The translations under genes and the position numbers were made by a program. Below the pieces are notes generated by a model that searched no databases, had not been told where the DNA came from, and worked only from the letters and a program-made list of their open reading frames with translations. Of a DNA stretch of 64,000 bases, positions 29,701-37,350 are shown in pieces. The DNA is taken from contig NC_007796.1 in the NCBI RefSeq assembly GCF_000013445.1, forward strand, positions 2,330,936 to 2,394,935, read 5' to 3'. Positions within the stretch are counted from its first letter, which is position 1. The number at the start of each line of letters is the position of its first letter. This stretch comes from Methanospirillum hungatei JF-1. GTDB taxonomy: Archaea; Halobacteriota; Methanomicrobia; Methanomicrobiales; Methanospirillaceae.

Positions 29701-30449
29701 AGACCCGGATACGAGAGCGGAAAATATCTGCAGAAACCAGGTATGTGGAAGAGCAGAAGAAAAATCTCACGACAAAACCGGCTTTGGACCTGAAAGCAGA
29801 CCTAGAGGAGTTACAGAAACAAAAAGACCTATATATAGCAGATATTGGGAAGAACCAGGAGAAACTTATCAGACATGAAGAGATGGTACGGCAGCAGCGT
29901 GAGAAGATTGCCATCCGGGATGCCCGGCAGCGGGAGGTGAATAAATGGCACCGTCTCAATGAGCTCATCGGTTCAGCGGATGGGAAGAAATTCAGGGTGT
30001 TTGCCCAGGGACTCACATTCTGTATTCTCCTCAGTCATGCAAACCAGCATTTACAACGCATGACCGACCGGTACATCCTTATTCAGGACAAGGATCTCCC
30101 CCTGGACATGCAGGTCATCGACACCTGGCAGGGTGGTGTGGTCAGGTCAGTAAAGAACCTGTCAGGAGGAGAGATTTTCATGGTCAGTCTTGCCCTGGCT
30201 CTTGGCCTTTCACATATGGCAAGTCAGAATGTCAGGGTTGATTCCCTCTTCCTTGATGAAGGATTTGGAACGCTTGATGATGATGCTCTTGAAACCGCCC
30301 TTTCCACGTTATCCGGTCTTGAGCAGGAGGGGAAACTCATCGGCGTTATCTCGCATGTATCGGCACTCAAAGAGAGGATCCCTGTCCGTATATCAATAGA
30401 GAAAGGAAGCAACGGAAGGAGTACAATTCTTCTTCCCTATCTCTTCTGA
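26790..30449 (+). CDS. sbcC: Exonuclease SbcCD subunit C (Rad50-type SMC ATPase)
   Basis: 1219 residues from the ATG at 26790, four bases after sbcD. An in-frame start further upstream would overlap sbcD and add 53 non-conserved residues, so it is rejected. The N-terminal ABC half has Walker A GPTGSGKTT (37-45). Long coiled-coil arms surround a zinc hook, Cys600-Pro-Leu-Cys603 in GEPCPLCGSLHHP, where two molecules dimerise. The C-terminal half has the ABC signature LSGGE (1124-1128) and Walker B LFLDEGFGTLD (about 1153-1163). It tethers DNA ends and gates SbcD access in double-strand-break and hairpin processing. Confidence 0.95.
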   Translation: MKILQLKFSNLNSLAGDWTIDFSNPAFTSSGIFLITGPTGSGKTTVLDAICLALYGKTPRLGKVTKTNNHIMTRHTGECSAEVVFESQKGRFVCHWNQRRAKNKPDGELQPPQHEISRADTKEILASKINQVQEIVKEVTGMDYDQFTRSILLAQGGFAAFLQAGADERAPILEQITGTAIYSKLSEKTYERYTSEREKLEQVTRECDLISILSPEEKESIEQQIEELRKAAAGKDVMIIRTNEAIQWIETLEKLRSEIDGLETDAKHLDEKKAAFEPSRIALLAAQKAASFQGLYAPLELKRETLQKDTRQYEETARMRDSLKASLPDVESLVLSAKTEMDQAEREREEGYVLINEIRTLDKQIREKESELYKKKEELKGLQDLLAGYTSEQELAEKKQQTILREKSDAARYIDQNARDAVIRDIYSGTEEKIHQILNEMKTIGRLNKDCSEQKRLVHSKRQDLEDLKKDREKKQQALQVLEDQQKIREGELEKILSGTTIGELRQRRDDKKVRIEHLNRLKEILTGKREISANKEALSLKRDDLIHYLQSSGYEKERLGSDLKHREELLTTKRTAAFLAAKVRDLATERNQLVDGEPCPLCGSLHHPFVTEQEIKPDEIISDFVEEEKKIKDLTRELTSLTAIIAEKEGELKRCTEDITECDAQLNELNRAWKEGAELHGIHAETDERTLESCIKSAASELGSLEATLRTAEQYDEQIKKASPLISTNRETLISLEKNYREKEFEIISGETRIGEIQELIAASESKISTSFLELQPVLADLGCSINQDTNMPALLLTLKNRQKRFQEQEDRIKSCEVGLQELHAKLSGLIARISEKTNEITRTHEAIKEKELTLHALKNERNNKFGEKDTDCEEKRLAEAVKKASEIFETRQKEKNDLSNRLQSLEGLLSDLEKRISEAQQDISSSLDEFLSHIRQAGFQDEEAYTSALMKQEEMVRLEKVWEDIRTEETRIRERKISAETRYVEEQKKNLTTKPALDLKADLEELQKQKDLYIADIGKNQEKLIRHEEMVRQQREKIAIRDARQREVNKWHRLNELIGSADGKKFRVFAQGLTFCILLSHANQHLQRMTDRYILIQDKDLPLDMQVIDTWQGGVVRSVKNLSGGEIFMVSLALALGLSHMASQNVRVDSLFLDEGFGTLDDDALETALSTLSGLEQEGKLIGVISHVSALKERIPVRISIEKGSNGRSTILLPYLF

Positions 30450-30490
30450 ATGAATGAAACCTTTATCTTTGTTGATTTCCATTTCCATGT

Positions 30491-30963
30491 ATGGCACCAT
30501 CAGAGTGGTATACCGCGATTCTCCTCATCCTTCTCTCCGGTCTTGTTATATCCGGAGTGAGTGCAGCAGTTATTGACTCATCATATGTGTACGGGCATCC
30601 GCCCAGTGCAGGTAACATTGTCCTGAACTTTGACAATACCGGCAATGACCTGGACGCGGTTGTGATTGTCACTCTTGGCGGAAATGCCGATCCGCTCTAT
30701 GCGATATATATTCCTGCGGAGGATTATGGCAGTATCAAGAGTATTGGTCAGGGACGATTTGATGTGTATTTGAACTCGGGGTGGACTGGGACGAGCGGAA
30801 CCGTATCTTCCAGGATGGGAAGTTTTACAAGATCTCAACCCCGGTGATTCTGAAGGACAATAAGGATAGCTACACGGTGTACCTCTATGATAAAGAGGGA
30901 AAACCTAAGAGAGTGAAAGAAATAACGCAGAAAGAGATGCCGGATATCAGGCCACGGATCTGA
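30491..30963 (+). pseudogene. Small exported protein gene interrupted by a frameshift
   Basis: The frame opening at 30491 encodes a signal peptide (about 8-25, ILLILLSGLVISGVSAA) and a beta-rich body, and stays in frame to ...DVYLNSG near 30780. After that its own frame ends in an unrelated short tail at 30847. The -1 frame continues smoothly with VDWDERNRIFQDGKFYKIST through DKEGKPKRVKEI to a stop at 30963. The switch falls on a GGGG run (30778-30781) and needs one extra base or a -1 slip. Joined, the product would be about 157 residues. It could be a sequencing error, a true inactivation or slippage; no known function. Confidence 0.65.
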
Positions 30964-30993
30964 TTCCGGATTATTTTACCCTGTTTTCACACC

Positions 30994-31039
30994 CTTTATA
31001 AATATTTGATACAAATACGCTATTTTACATAATTTTACA
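30994..31039 (+). promoter_or_regulatory. Promoter with repeated TTTTAC elements, FmdE/ABC-importer operon
   Basis: CTTTATAAATA (30994-31004) is a good archaeal TATA box. Just downstream, TTTTACA occurs at 31023-31029 and 31033-31039, ten bases apart (one helical turn), near the expected transcription start. A related ATTTTACC lies upstream near 30972. The repeats could bind a metal-responsive regulator (inference). The leader to the first start codon is about 85 bases. Confidence 0.5.
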
Positions 31040-31115
31040 GCATATGATAATACGGCCCGATCATTCTTCTCAAAGGATATGAATAGTACATTTTTTGTGT
31101 TACAAACAAAGATAG

Positions 31116-31565
31116 ATGATCATGAAATGGCATGAACACTGCCACTATATGGAGCTCCCCCGTGAATACCCTGTTACGGAACTTGCCAGATTTCATGGAC
31201 ATCTGGGCCCGTTTATTGTAATCGGGTACCGGATGGGAAGATATGCATTACAAAAATTAGGTGACAATCCCTTTGCCATGAAGGCCAGTATCTATTGTTC
31301 AGGCACTACCCCGCAGTCGTGCCTCGCTGATGGCGTTCAGCTGGGAAGCGGATGCACCCTTGGAAAAGGCAATATTGAGATCGTGAAATCTGATGTCGTG
31401 TACACCGAGTTCTCATCTGATGGAGTGAAAATCCGTCTAAAGCCACTGGCATTAAAACAGTTGCCCCAGGATACACCGGATTATGAACTCGAGATCGAGA
31501 AATATGCTGCTGACCTGTATTCTCTCCCTGATGACCAGCTCTTCTCGGTTGAGGTCCTCTCATGA
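31116..31565 (+). CDS. FmdE-domain protein heading an ABC importer operon
   Basis: 149 residues, one FmdE domain only. Family motifs are FHGHLGPF (His27, His29) and CSGTTPQSCLADGVQLGSGC followed by TLGKGN (Cys61, Cys69, Cys80). The zinc-ribbon tail of long FmdE proteins is absent. FmdE proteins were first found copurifying with molybdenum formylmethanofuran dehydrogenase, but stand-alone members are metal-binding proteins of uncertain role. Its stop overlaps the ATPase start by four bases, so it is made with the transporter and may be a metal chaperone or sensor for the imported ion (inference). The ATG at 31122 is an alternative start. Confidence 0.8.
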   Translation: MIMKWHEHCHYMELPREYPVTELARFHGHLGPFIVIGYRMGRYALQKLGDNPFAMKASIYCSGTTPQSCLADGVQLGSGCTLGKGNIEIVKSDVVYTEFSSDGVKIRLKPLALKQLPQDTPDYELEIEKYAADLYSLPDDQLFSVEVLS

Positions 31566-32305
31566 CCTGTGGCAAAGACCACATCATCCAGCTCAAAGAA
31601 GTATGGACCACCTATGAAGGCGCAGACCTTCCGGTCATAAAAGATGTCACCCTCAGGATAAAACCGGGCGAGTTTGTCGTGATTGGGGGTCCGAACGGAG
31701 CTGGTAAAACCACTCTCCTGGAAACAATTGCAGGACTGCTTCCGGTGGTCAATGGCAGCGTTCAGGTCTGTGGTCATGACGTCATCAAAGACGGGTGTGC
31801 TGCACGTAAGAAGATCGGGTATGTCATTCAGAATTTTGATTTTCACCCGTACACCCCGTTCACCGTTGAGGAGGTTGTCCTTATGGGACGGTACGGAAAG
31901 ATTGGATGGCTGAAACGTCATTCCAGCAGGGACATGGACAAGGTCACATCGGCAATAAACCAGCTGGGCCTGAGCCTGATGCAAAAGAACCAGATCGGAA
32001 AACTCTCCGGAGGACAGCAGCAGAAGGTGCTTATTGCACAAAATCTAGCAAAGGATCCAGAGGTTCTTCTCCTCGATGAACCCTTCAGCAACCTTGACAT
32101 GGTCACTCGGGAAGAAGTCAGCAGACTCCTCTGCCAGATAGCCGATGCAGGGATTCCGGTCCTTATCGTATCTCATGCATTTGACGCCCTGCCAGACCGG
32201 GACATCAGGGTTGTTGTCATGCAGCATGGGGAGATCATCCTCAATCAGCTCTCTCATCCGTCTGATGTTGGAAACCTGGTTCGTTCTGCCTCGGTGGCAG
32301 CCTGA
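31562..32305 (+). CDS. ABC transporter ATP-binding protein (ABC-3 metal-importer type)
   Basis: 247 residues. Walker A is GGPNGAGKTT (about 41-50), Q-loop VIQNFDF, signature LSGGQQQKV and Walker B VLLLDEPFSNLD, with the switch His in IVSHAFD. It most resembles ZnuC/MntB-type ATPases of metal uptake systems. It overlaps the FmdE-domain gene upstream by four bases and the permease gene downstream by one base, so the four genes form a tight operon. Confidence 0.9.
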   Translation: MTCGKDHIIQLKEVWTTYEGADLPVIKDVTLRIKPGEFVVIGGPNGAGKTTLLETIAGLLPVVNGSVQVCGHDVIKDGCAARKKIGYVIQNFDFHPYTPFTVEEVVLMGRYGKIGWLKRHSSRDMDKVTSAINQLGLSLMQKNQIGKLSGGQQQKVLIAQNLAKDPEVLLLDEPFSNLDMVTREEVSRLLCQIADAGIPVLIVSHAFDALPDRDIRVVVMQHGEIILNQLSHPSDVGNLVRSASVAA

Positions 32306-33135
32306 TGCTGGAATTTCTCATTCCAAATAATGTCATGTGCCATGCAGTGGAGGCGATGCTCTTTGCCTCCCTGGGCTGTGCGATATTAAGTGTCCTGATC
32401 ACCCAGATGAACATCTCATCCATCGGGTTTACCATGTCCCATGCCGCTTTTGCCGGTGGATCAGTCGGGGCATTTTTCGGGTACGCAGTTCTCCCGTCAG
32501 CAGTATTAGTAAGTATCCTGACCGCTTTTCTGATGGGGCCACTCAGTGACCGGACCAGGATGCATACTGATACAACCCTGGGGGTGCTCTTCGGGACCAT
32601 GATGGCCGTTGCTATCTTCTTTATTGCACTCATGCAGGGGACGGGAAAGGGCTTTGATGCAAGTTCACTCCTGTATGGGAATGTCATCTCCCTCTATCGG
32701 GAGGAGATCTATGCCCTGGCTGTCATCACCTGCACCATCCTCATATTCCTGATAATCTTTTACAAGGAGATAACCGCGATCGTCTTTCACAAACGTCTTG
32801 CCGAAATTGCGGGGATTCAGGTGAAACCGGTCTACTATGGGATCCTGTTTCTGATCTCAGTCATGGTTGCCCTGAGTATCCCAATCGTCGGCGGACTGCT
32901 CCTGTATGTCTGGCTGGTGACCCCAGCTGCGATCGCCTACCAGTTCTGTAATACTATGCGGAATATGTTCATCATGGCACCGGTTATTGCAGTTATTGTC
33001 AGTGTCACAGGTGCGATATGTGGTATTTTGTACTCCCTCCCGGTCGGCCCTCTGACGGCGGTGATTTTTAGCGGCCTGTTTGTCGGAGCAGTAGCAGTAT
33101 CACCTAAGAGAAAGATAGTGTTTCACAATCATTAA
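32305..33135 (+). CDS. ABC-3 family permease (ZnuB/MntC-like)
   Basis: 276 residues with about eight membrane segments. Family features are the MNISSIGFTMSHAAFAGGSVGAFFG stretch near residues 32-56, where the SHAAF(A/G)G motif is diagnostic of ABC-3 permeases, and IPIVGGLLLYVWLVTPAAIAYQ near 195-215. It forms the transmembrane pore with the ATPase encoded just upstream. Confidence 0.9.
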   Translation: MLEFLIPNNVMCHAVEAMLFASLGCAILSVLITQMNISSIGFTMSHAAFAGGSVGAFFGYAVLPSAVLVSILTAFLMGPLSDRTRMHTDTTLGVLFGTMMAVAIFFIALMQGTGKGFDASSLLYGNVISLYREEIYALAVITCTILIFLIIFYKEITAIVFHKRLAEIAGIQVKPVYYGILFLISVMVALSIPIVGGLLLYVWLVTPAAIAYQFCNTMRNMFIMAPVIAVIVSVTGAICGILYSLPVGPLTAVIFSGLFVGAVAVSPKRKIVFHNH

Positions 33136-33160
33136 TACGAAAAATGAAGAAGTAATAATT

Positions 33161-34042
33161 ATGAAGCATGCAGGATTATTGCTGATTCTAGGCATCATCA
33201 TTGCTCTTATTCCGGGGGCAATGGCCCTGAACGTTGTAACAACGACCTCCGTCCTGTGGGATCCGGTTCATGAGATTGGGGGCGAGGATGTAAATGTCGT
33301 ATACATCGCTGACCCGACCGTCTGCCCGCACCTGCAGGGAGATATTCTGCCAGGCCTGATTCAGAAGAATGCAGAGAATCTTGAGAAGGCAGATCTGTTC
33401 CTGGCCCATAACTCCAGTATGGATTTTGCAACCATGCAGGCGGTAGAAAAATTCCGTGACTCAAACGGGTTTGGAAAGACAAACTGGAAGATCCTGAAGC
33501 AGGACACTTCATGGAACACCCCTGATACCGCTGTGGAACTTGCAGACACGGTCCTTGGCTGGCTGAAAGCAGCAGATGCCACCAAAGCAAAGGCTTTTGA
33601 TGAACGTGCACAGGCATACAAGGACAAGATTATGGCAGCAGGAACCCTGACCGATGAGGAGAAAGGTCTGCTTGCAAAGAAGTATGCAGTTGTCATGGCC
33701 TGGCAGAGAGAGCCGGTTGAGAAATGGCTTGGTCTGAATGTGGTTGATTTCTTTGCTCCGGAGTTCGCATTTGGTGGCAATAAGACACCGGCAAAGGTAG
33801 TTGACACATTGAAGGCAGATCCGCAGAAACTCTATGCACTGGATCTCCTGCCTGGTGGCGGAAAGATCTACGTGATTGAGAATATGCAGTCAGGCGAGAT
33901 GGCAAAGGGTATTGCAGAGGCACTTGAAGATATGGCAATTTATGCAAATCGGGTCATATTTACCAACTTCCCGAAATCAGTAGAGGGCGTGGACTCAATT
34001 CCGGATGTGCTGACATATAACAAGAACCTGGTTCTCCAGTAA
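33161..34042 (+). CDS. Divergent ZnuA-like substrate-binding protein
   Basis: 293 residues with a signal peptide (1-22). The fold and spacing match the cluster A-I (ZnuA/TroA) family: LNVVTTTSVLWDPVHEIGG, an N-domain histidine in DPTVCPHLQGDI (His57, beside Cys55), the long backbone helix, and LALDLLPGGGKI-type C-domain strands. The usual later ligands are altered. The segment that normally carries a His before the helix reads VMAWQREPVEKW, and there is no His-rich loop. The ligand set therefore differs from zinc or manganese binders. A different metal, or a metal chelate, is likely (inference). Confidence 0.75.
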   Translation: MKHAGLLLILGIIIALIPGAMALNVVTTTSVLWDPVHEIGGEDVNVVYIADPTVCPHLQGDILPGLIQKNAENLEKADLFLAHNSSMDFATMQAVEKFRDSNGFGKTNWKILKQDTSWNTPDTAVELADTVLGWLKAADATKAKAFDERAQAYKDKIMAAGTLTDEEKGLLAKKYAVVMAWQREPVEKWLGLNVVDFFAPEFAFGGNKTPAKVVDTLKADPQKLYALDLLPGGGKIYVIENMQSGEMAKGIAEALEDMAIYANRVIFTNFPKSVEGVDSIPDVLTYNKNLVLQ

Positions 34043-34240
34043 CTCTTTTTTTTGTCTAGAAACTATAGTGATAATATTCATATAGATTATTACCCAACGG
34101 ATAATAGTACTACTGTGATGATCTCAATGGTGGGAGTACATCAGAAAACCAGTATCAACCGATTCATCATTGCTCCATCAACATAATCACATAACACCCC
34201 GGACAGGTTCAGTACAGCCTGCAGGTCATCACATACCCAC

Positions 34241-34264
34241 CAAAAAAAGGGGGATATTCCCCCT
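34241..34264 (-). terminator. Strong hairpin terminator of the znuABC-like operon
   Basis: GGGGGATATTCCCCC (34249-34263) is a near-perfect hairpin. Read on the minus strand it is followed by seven T residues. It lies directly after the permease stop at 34267. Confidence 0.85.
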
Positions 34265-34266
34265 GT

Positions 34267-35100
34267 CTAATCAGTATTTTGCATATCTTTTCTAAACCCC
34301 CTCGCAATACTGCCTCCTCCCAATACCAGGAGGTACACGACTACACCAAGGAGAATGATGGTAGAGCCTGAGGGGATGTCAAAGATCCAGGAGAGAAAGA
34401 TACCTGATGTTGTCAGAATCATGCTTATCAAAGTAGCCCTGACCATCATACCATTCAGTGTTCCTGAACATGGCCGGGCAATGGCTGCAGGGAGTGTCAG
34501 AAGGGCAATGACGAGGATGATACCGACAACCTGGATGAGAACCACTACTGATATCGCTATCAGGGACAGAACCACCAGATGAAGACTCCTGGTCGGCAGG
34601 TTTGAGATGGTGGCATACTCGGCATCAAATGCCACAGCCTGCAGTACAGGGTACAGAATCCAGAAGAGGAGGACAATACTGACCGCCAAAAGAGCGATCA
34701 TCATCAGATGTTCTGGTGCGACCAGGAGAATATTGCCAAAGAGATAACTGAAGAGGTCGGGAGTATACCCAGGGGTCAGAGAGAGACAGAGGATACCAAA
34801 GGCCATCCCACCGGCCCAGAACGCACCGATGAGCGTGTCAATGTGCTCTTTTGCCCGTTCAATCAGCCCCCAGATGAGAGCAGCAATACCAAGGGTGAAC
34901 CAGAAGGCACCGACAACCGGGTCAATACCCAGAAGATATCCAAGTCCAATCCCGCCAAAGGCTGCATGGGATATCCCCCCGGCTATCGATATCATATGCC
35001 TGACATAGATATAACTCCCGATGATGCCACAGATGACTGATGCCATAAGGCCGGAGAGAAGAGCGGACCGGAAAAATTCAAAGCTGAGTGCTTCAATCAT
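34267..35100 (-). CDS. znuB: Zinc/manganese ABC-3 family permease
   Basis: 277 residues, about eight membrane segments. The ABC-3 signature ISIAGGISHAAFGGIGLGYLLG is at about 36-58, and VVGIILVIALLTLPAAIAR near 190-208. Unlike the permease at 32305 it keeps the full 'GISHAAFGGIGLG' glycine pattern. The start overlaps the ATPase stop by four bases. The choice between zinc and manganese is open; the symbol marks the family. Confidence 0.85.
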   Translation of the reverse strand: MIEALSFEFFRSALLSGLMASVICGIIGSYIYVRHMISIAGGISHAAFGGIGLGYLLGIDPVVGAFWFTLGIAALIWGLIERAKEHIDTLIGAFWAGGMAFGILCLSLTPGYTPDLFSYLFGNILLVAPEHLMMIALLAVSIVLLFWILYPVLQAVAFDAEYATISNLPTRSLHLVVLSLIAISVVVLIQVVGIILVIALLTLPAAIARPCSGTLNGMMVRATLISMILTTSGIFLSWIFDIPSGSTIILLGVVVYLLVLGGGSIARGFRKDMQNTD

Positions 35101-35873
35101 GGATGATCTCCATGTCGCTCCAGTACCCGGTGTGGAATATCCCCATGGGTAATGAGATCAACCGGACACCCATAGGTTCGGGAGATCATCTCAGGTGCCA
35201 CTTGATCACTCTCATGCATAAATAAACGCCGGTTCAGACAGGCAACCCGGTTAACGTGTCTGGAGACCACACCGATATCATGGGTTATCATTACAATGGT
35301 GATTTCCTTTGCTAACGAGGAGAGAAGTTCATAAAAGTGTTCTTCTGTCGGAGTATCCACATAGACCGTTGGTTCATCTAGAATGAGGATATCAGGGTTT
35401 CCGGCTAACGCCCGTGCAATCAAAGCCCGCTGCCGCTCCCCACCAGATAACTCGCGAACCGGCCGGGGCCCAAGGGGCTCAGCTGATAGCCTGGATAATG
35501 CCTTGTCTGCAGCAGCATGATCCTCATGAGTATATCGTCTGATAACCCCGCTCTTTCTCCCCATCATGCCGGTCAGAACCATTTCATGAACAGTAATCGG
35601 AAAGGAGAAATCAAATGCATGCATTTGAGGAACATATCCTATCCTGGCCCTGGTATCAGGTGTTGCCGGTGAGCCGAAAAGAAGGATCTCCCCGGTATCG
35701 CAGGGGATAAGACCGAGGATGGCCCTGACCAGTGTTGTTTTCCCGGCCCCGTTCGGACCGATGATAGCGAAAAAGTCACCTTTCCTGACCTGAAAGGTTA
35801 TCGAATCCAGGACTTTTTGCTGATTCCTGATGATGGATACATTGGTAACCTCAATCACCGGTTCATGATTCAT
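35097..35873 (-). CDS. znuC: Zinc/manganese ABC transporter ATPase
   Basis: 258 residues. Walker A GPNGAGKTT (about 38-46), signature LSGGERQRA, Walker B ILILDEPTVYVD and the switch His in MITHDIGVVSRHV. The C-terminal tail has ACLNRRLFMHE and a His near the end, usual for ZnuC/MntB ATPases. It overlaps the binding-protein gene upstream and the permease gene downstream by four bases each. Confidence 0.9.
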   Translation of the reverse strand: MNHEPVIEVTNVSIIRNQQKVLDSITFQVRKGDFFAIIGPNGAGKTTLVRAILGLIPCDTGEILLFGSPATPDTRARIGYVPQMHAFDFSFPITVHEMVLTGMMGRKSGVIRRYTHEDHAAADKALSRLSAEPLGPRPVRELSGGERQRALIARALAGNPDILILDEPTVYVDTPTEEHFYELLSSLAKEITIVMITHDIGVVSRHVNRVACLNRRLFMHESDQVAPEMISRTYGCPVDLITHGDIPHRVLERHGDHP

Positions 35874-36841
35874 GATACCCCTGATATTCTCTCTGCTATC
35901 TGTCGCATGTTCTCAAGGTAATCCCCGGCAAGCGGACTGATAAGAACCATGGTCCCATTCAGCTCACGTGCCAGAGTCTCAGCCTGCTTCGTGGACTCTT
36001 CAGGTTCTGCAAAAACAATGGTTATTCCCATGGATTTTGCCTGTGTGATAAGATCTGCGAGCTGCTTTGCTGATGGTTCACGGCTGTTCTCTTCAACCGC
36101 CATCTGGGTCAGATCATAGTCCCTGCAGAAATATCCAAAAGCAGGATGAAATACGAGAATTGTCCTTGATTTTAACTCCTTGAATGATTCACGGATTTCC
36201 TGGTCAATATCTGCAAGGTTTTCGAGGTACTTGTCCCGGTTTGAATAGAACGTATCTCTCATCTCCGGTCGTGCATCGGCCATCGCTTCTGCAGTGGTAT
36301 TGACGATACGGGCGGCATTCTGAAGTGACAGCCAGACGTGGGGGTCAAAATGATCAGACTCCTGATCCGCTTCTTCACCCTCATGCTCATGCGTATGTGC
36401 TACACGGTGGACCACGATGGTATGTGAGGCATTGATGATCGGCATATCCGGATAGATCCGGGTTATTCTCTCCATCCACCGGTTCTCAAACTCAATTCCT
36501 GAACCCAGTGCAATGTAGAGATCTGCAGACTCTAGACCGGCAATCTGTGACGGGGTCGGTTCAAAGGTATGCGGACTTGCCCCGGGCGGGACCATCACCA
36601 GCACTGAAACAGGATAATCACCTGCAACCGCTCTGATAAACTCCTCCTGGGGAGGGATGGTGCAGGCGACCACCAGGGAATGGGAAGGAGAGACTTCCTG
36701 CTGTTCAATGCAGCCACATACACAGAGAAAAAGAACAACCCAGCAGAGAACCAGAAATACCTGACTACAACGCCCAATATGATGAAAAATATGGCGGTTT
36801 TCCATCTTCCCGAATTGAAGCTTGAAGCTAATATTTTCCAT
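35870..36841 (-). CDS. znuA: ZnuA-like metal-binding lipoprotein with His/acidic loop
   Basis: About 323 residues. I use the ATG at 36841 because GGAG lies seven bases upstream; a TTG at 36847 and an ATG at 36805 are alternatives. A hydrophobic stretch ends in the lipobox LCVCGC, so the protein is membrane-tethered. Zinc ligands are apparent: His in GASPHTFEPTPSQI, the His/Glu/Asp-rich loop HTHEHEGEEADQESDHFDPHVW, His in FHPAFGYF, and a late Glu in FAEPEEST. This is a standard high-affinity zinc (or manganese) binding protein. The stop of the upstream regulator lies only a few bases away, so regulator and transporter are one operon. Confidence 0.88.
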   Translation of the reverse strand: MENISFKLQFGKMENRHIFHHIGRCSQVFLVLCWVVLFLCVCGCIEQQEVSPSHSLVVACTIPPQEEFIRAVAGDYPVSVLVMVPPGASPHTFEPTPSQIAGLESADLYIALGSGIEFENRWMERITRIYPDMPIINASHTIVVHRVAHTHEHEGEEADQESDHFDPHVWLSLQNAARIVNTTAEAMADARPEMRDTFYSNRDKYLENLADIDQEIRESFKELKSRTILVFHPAFGYFCRDYDLTQMAVEENSREPSAKQLADLITQAKSMGITIVFAEPEESTKQAETLARELNGTMVLISPLAGDYLENMRQIAERISGVS

Positions 36842-36843
36842 TT

Positions 36844-37269
36844 TCAAACTCCGCAGCAGAGAGGATCATGGTCAATTACCCCACATGCCGCCCGGCTTGG
36901 ATGACCTAATGAACGACATATCTGGTCGATATGAACCTTTGGAACCAGATGTTCTATCTTTTCAGCCTGGATACATGCATCATGTTCTGAAAGACCGGCA
37001 CGGGTAAACATGAGTGAGAGGATACGGTGTCGACGCTGAAGAAAACGGGTCAGATCCTTACCGGCATCAGTAAGAAAGACCATTTTATAGGAGTCATACC
37101 GGATATACCCGGCTTGTCCAAGTTCATGGAGAGAACGTGTGACGGTAGAAGCCCGGATCCCAAAATTTTGTGCAATTTCACCGGGTTTTACTCCGGATTC
37201 GCGGGAATGGATGAACTTTAAAAACCTGATCTTCTGCGGTGTATCAATCCGGCCGGTCATATATTTCAT
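36844..37269 (-). CDS. DtxR/MntR-family metal-dependent repressor
   Basis: 141 residues, the length of the short MntR-like forms (no SH3-like tail). A winged helix spans about 10-65 with recognition helix RASTVTRSLHELGQAGYI. The dimerisation/metal part keeps RRHRILSLMF, then HDACIQAEKIEHLV (Cys and Glu ligands of the family) and a His/Cys-rich end (HPSRAACGVIDHDPLCCGV). It heads the znuABC-like operon and should repress it when metal is plentiful. A palindrome beside its TATA box is the likely site. Whether it also controls the convergent FmdE-linked importer is unknown. Confidence 0.85.
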   Translation of the reverse strand: MKYMTGRIDTPQKIRFLKFIHSRESGVKPGEIAQNFGIRASTVTRSLHELGQAGYIRYDSYKMVFLTDAGKDLTRFLQRRHRILSLMFTRAGLSEHDACIQAEKIEHLVPKVHIDQICRSLGHPSRAACGVIDHDPLCCGV

Positions 37270-37282
37270 ATAGAACAGAAGA

Positions 37283-37301
37283 AGATATAAAGCTGCCAGC
37301 T
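37283..37301 (-). promoter_or_regulatory. TATA box and palindromic operator of the metal regulator operon
   Basis: On the minus strand a TTTATATC TATA box (37290-37283) is directly preceded by the perfect palindrome AGCTGGCAGCT (37301-37291), which overlaps the place of the TFB recognition element. The start codon at 37269 is close downstream. A regulator bound to the palindrome would block transcription-factor binding (inference). Confidence 0.5.
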
Positions 37302-37350
37302 AAAATTATGAAAATCCTGTCCTGAGTCAGAATTCAGAGAGGAACCTGAA

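Noticed and set aside
31116-31565. The FmdE protein as a structural subunit of the formylmethanofuran dehydrogenase
   Set aside because: It is 17 kb from fwd, overlaps an importer gene and lacks the zinc-ribbon tail; its context points to metal handling.
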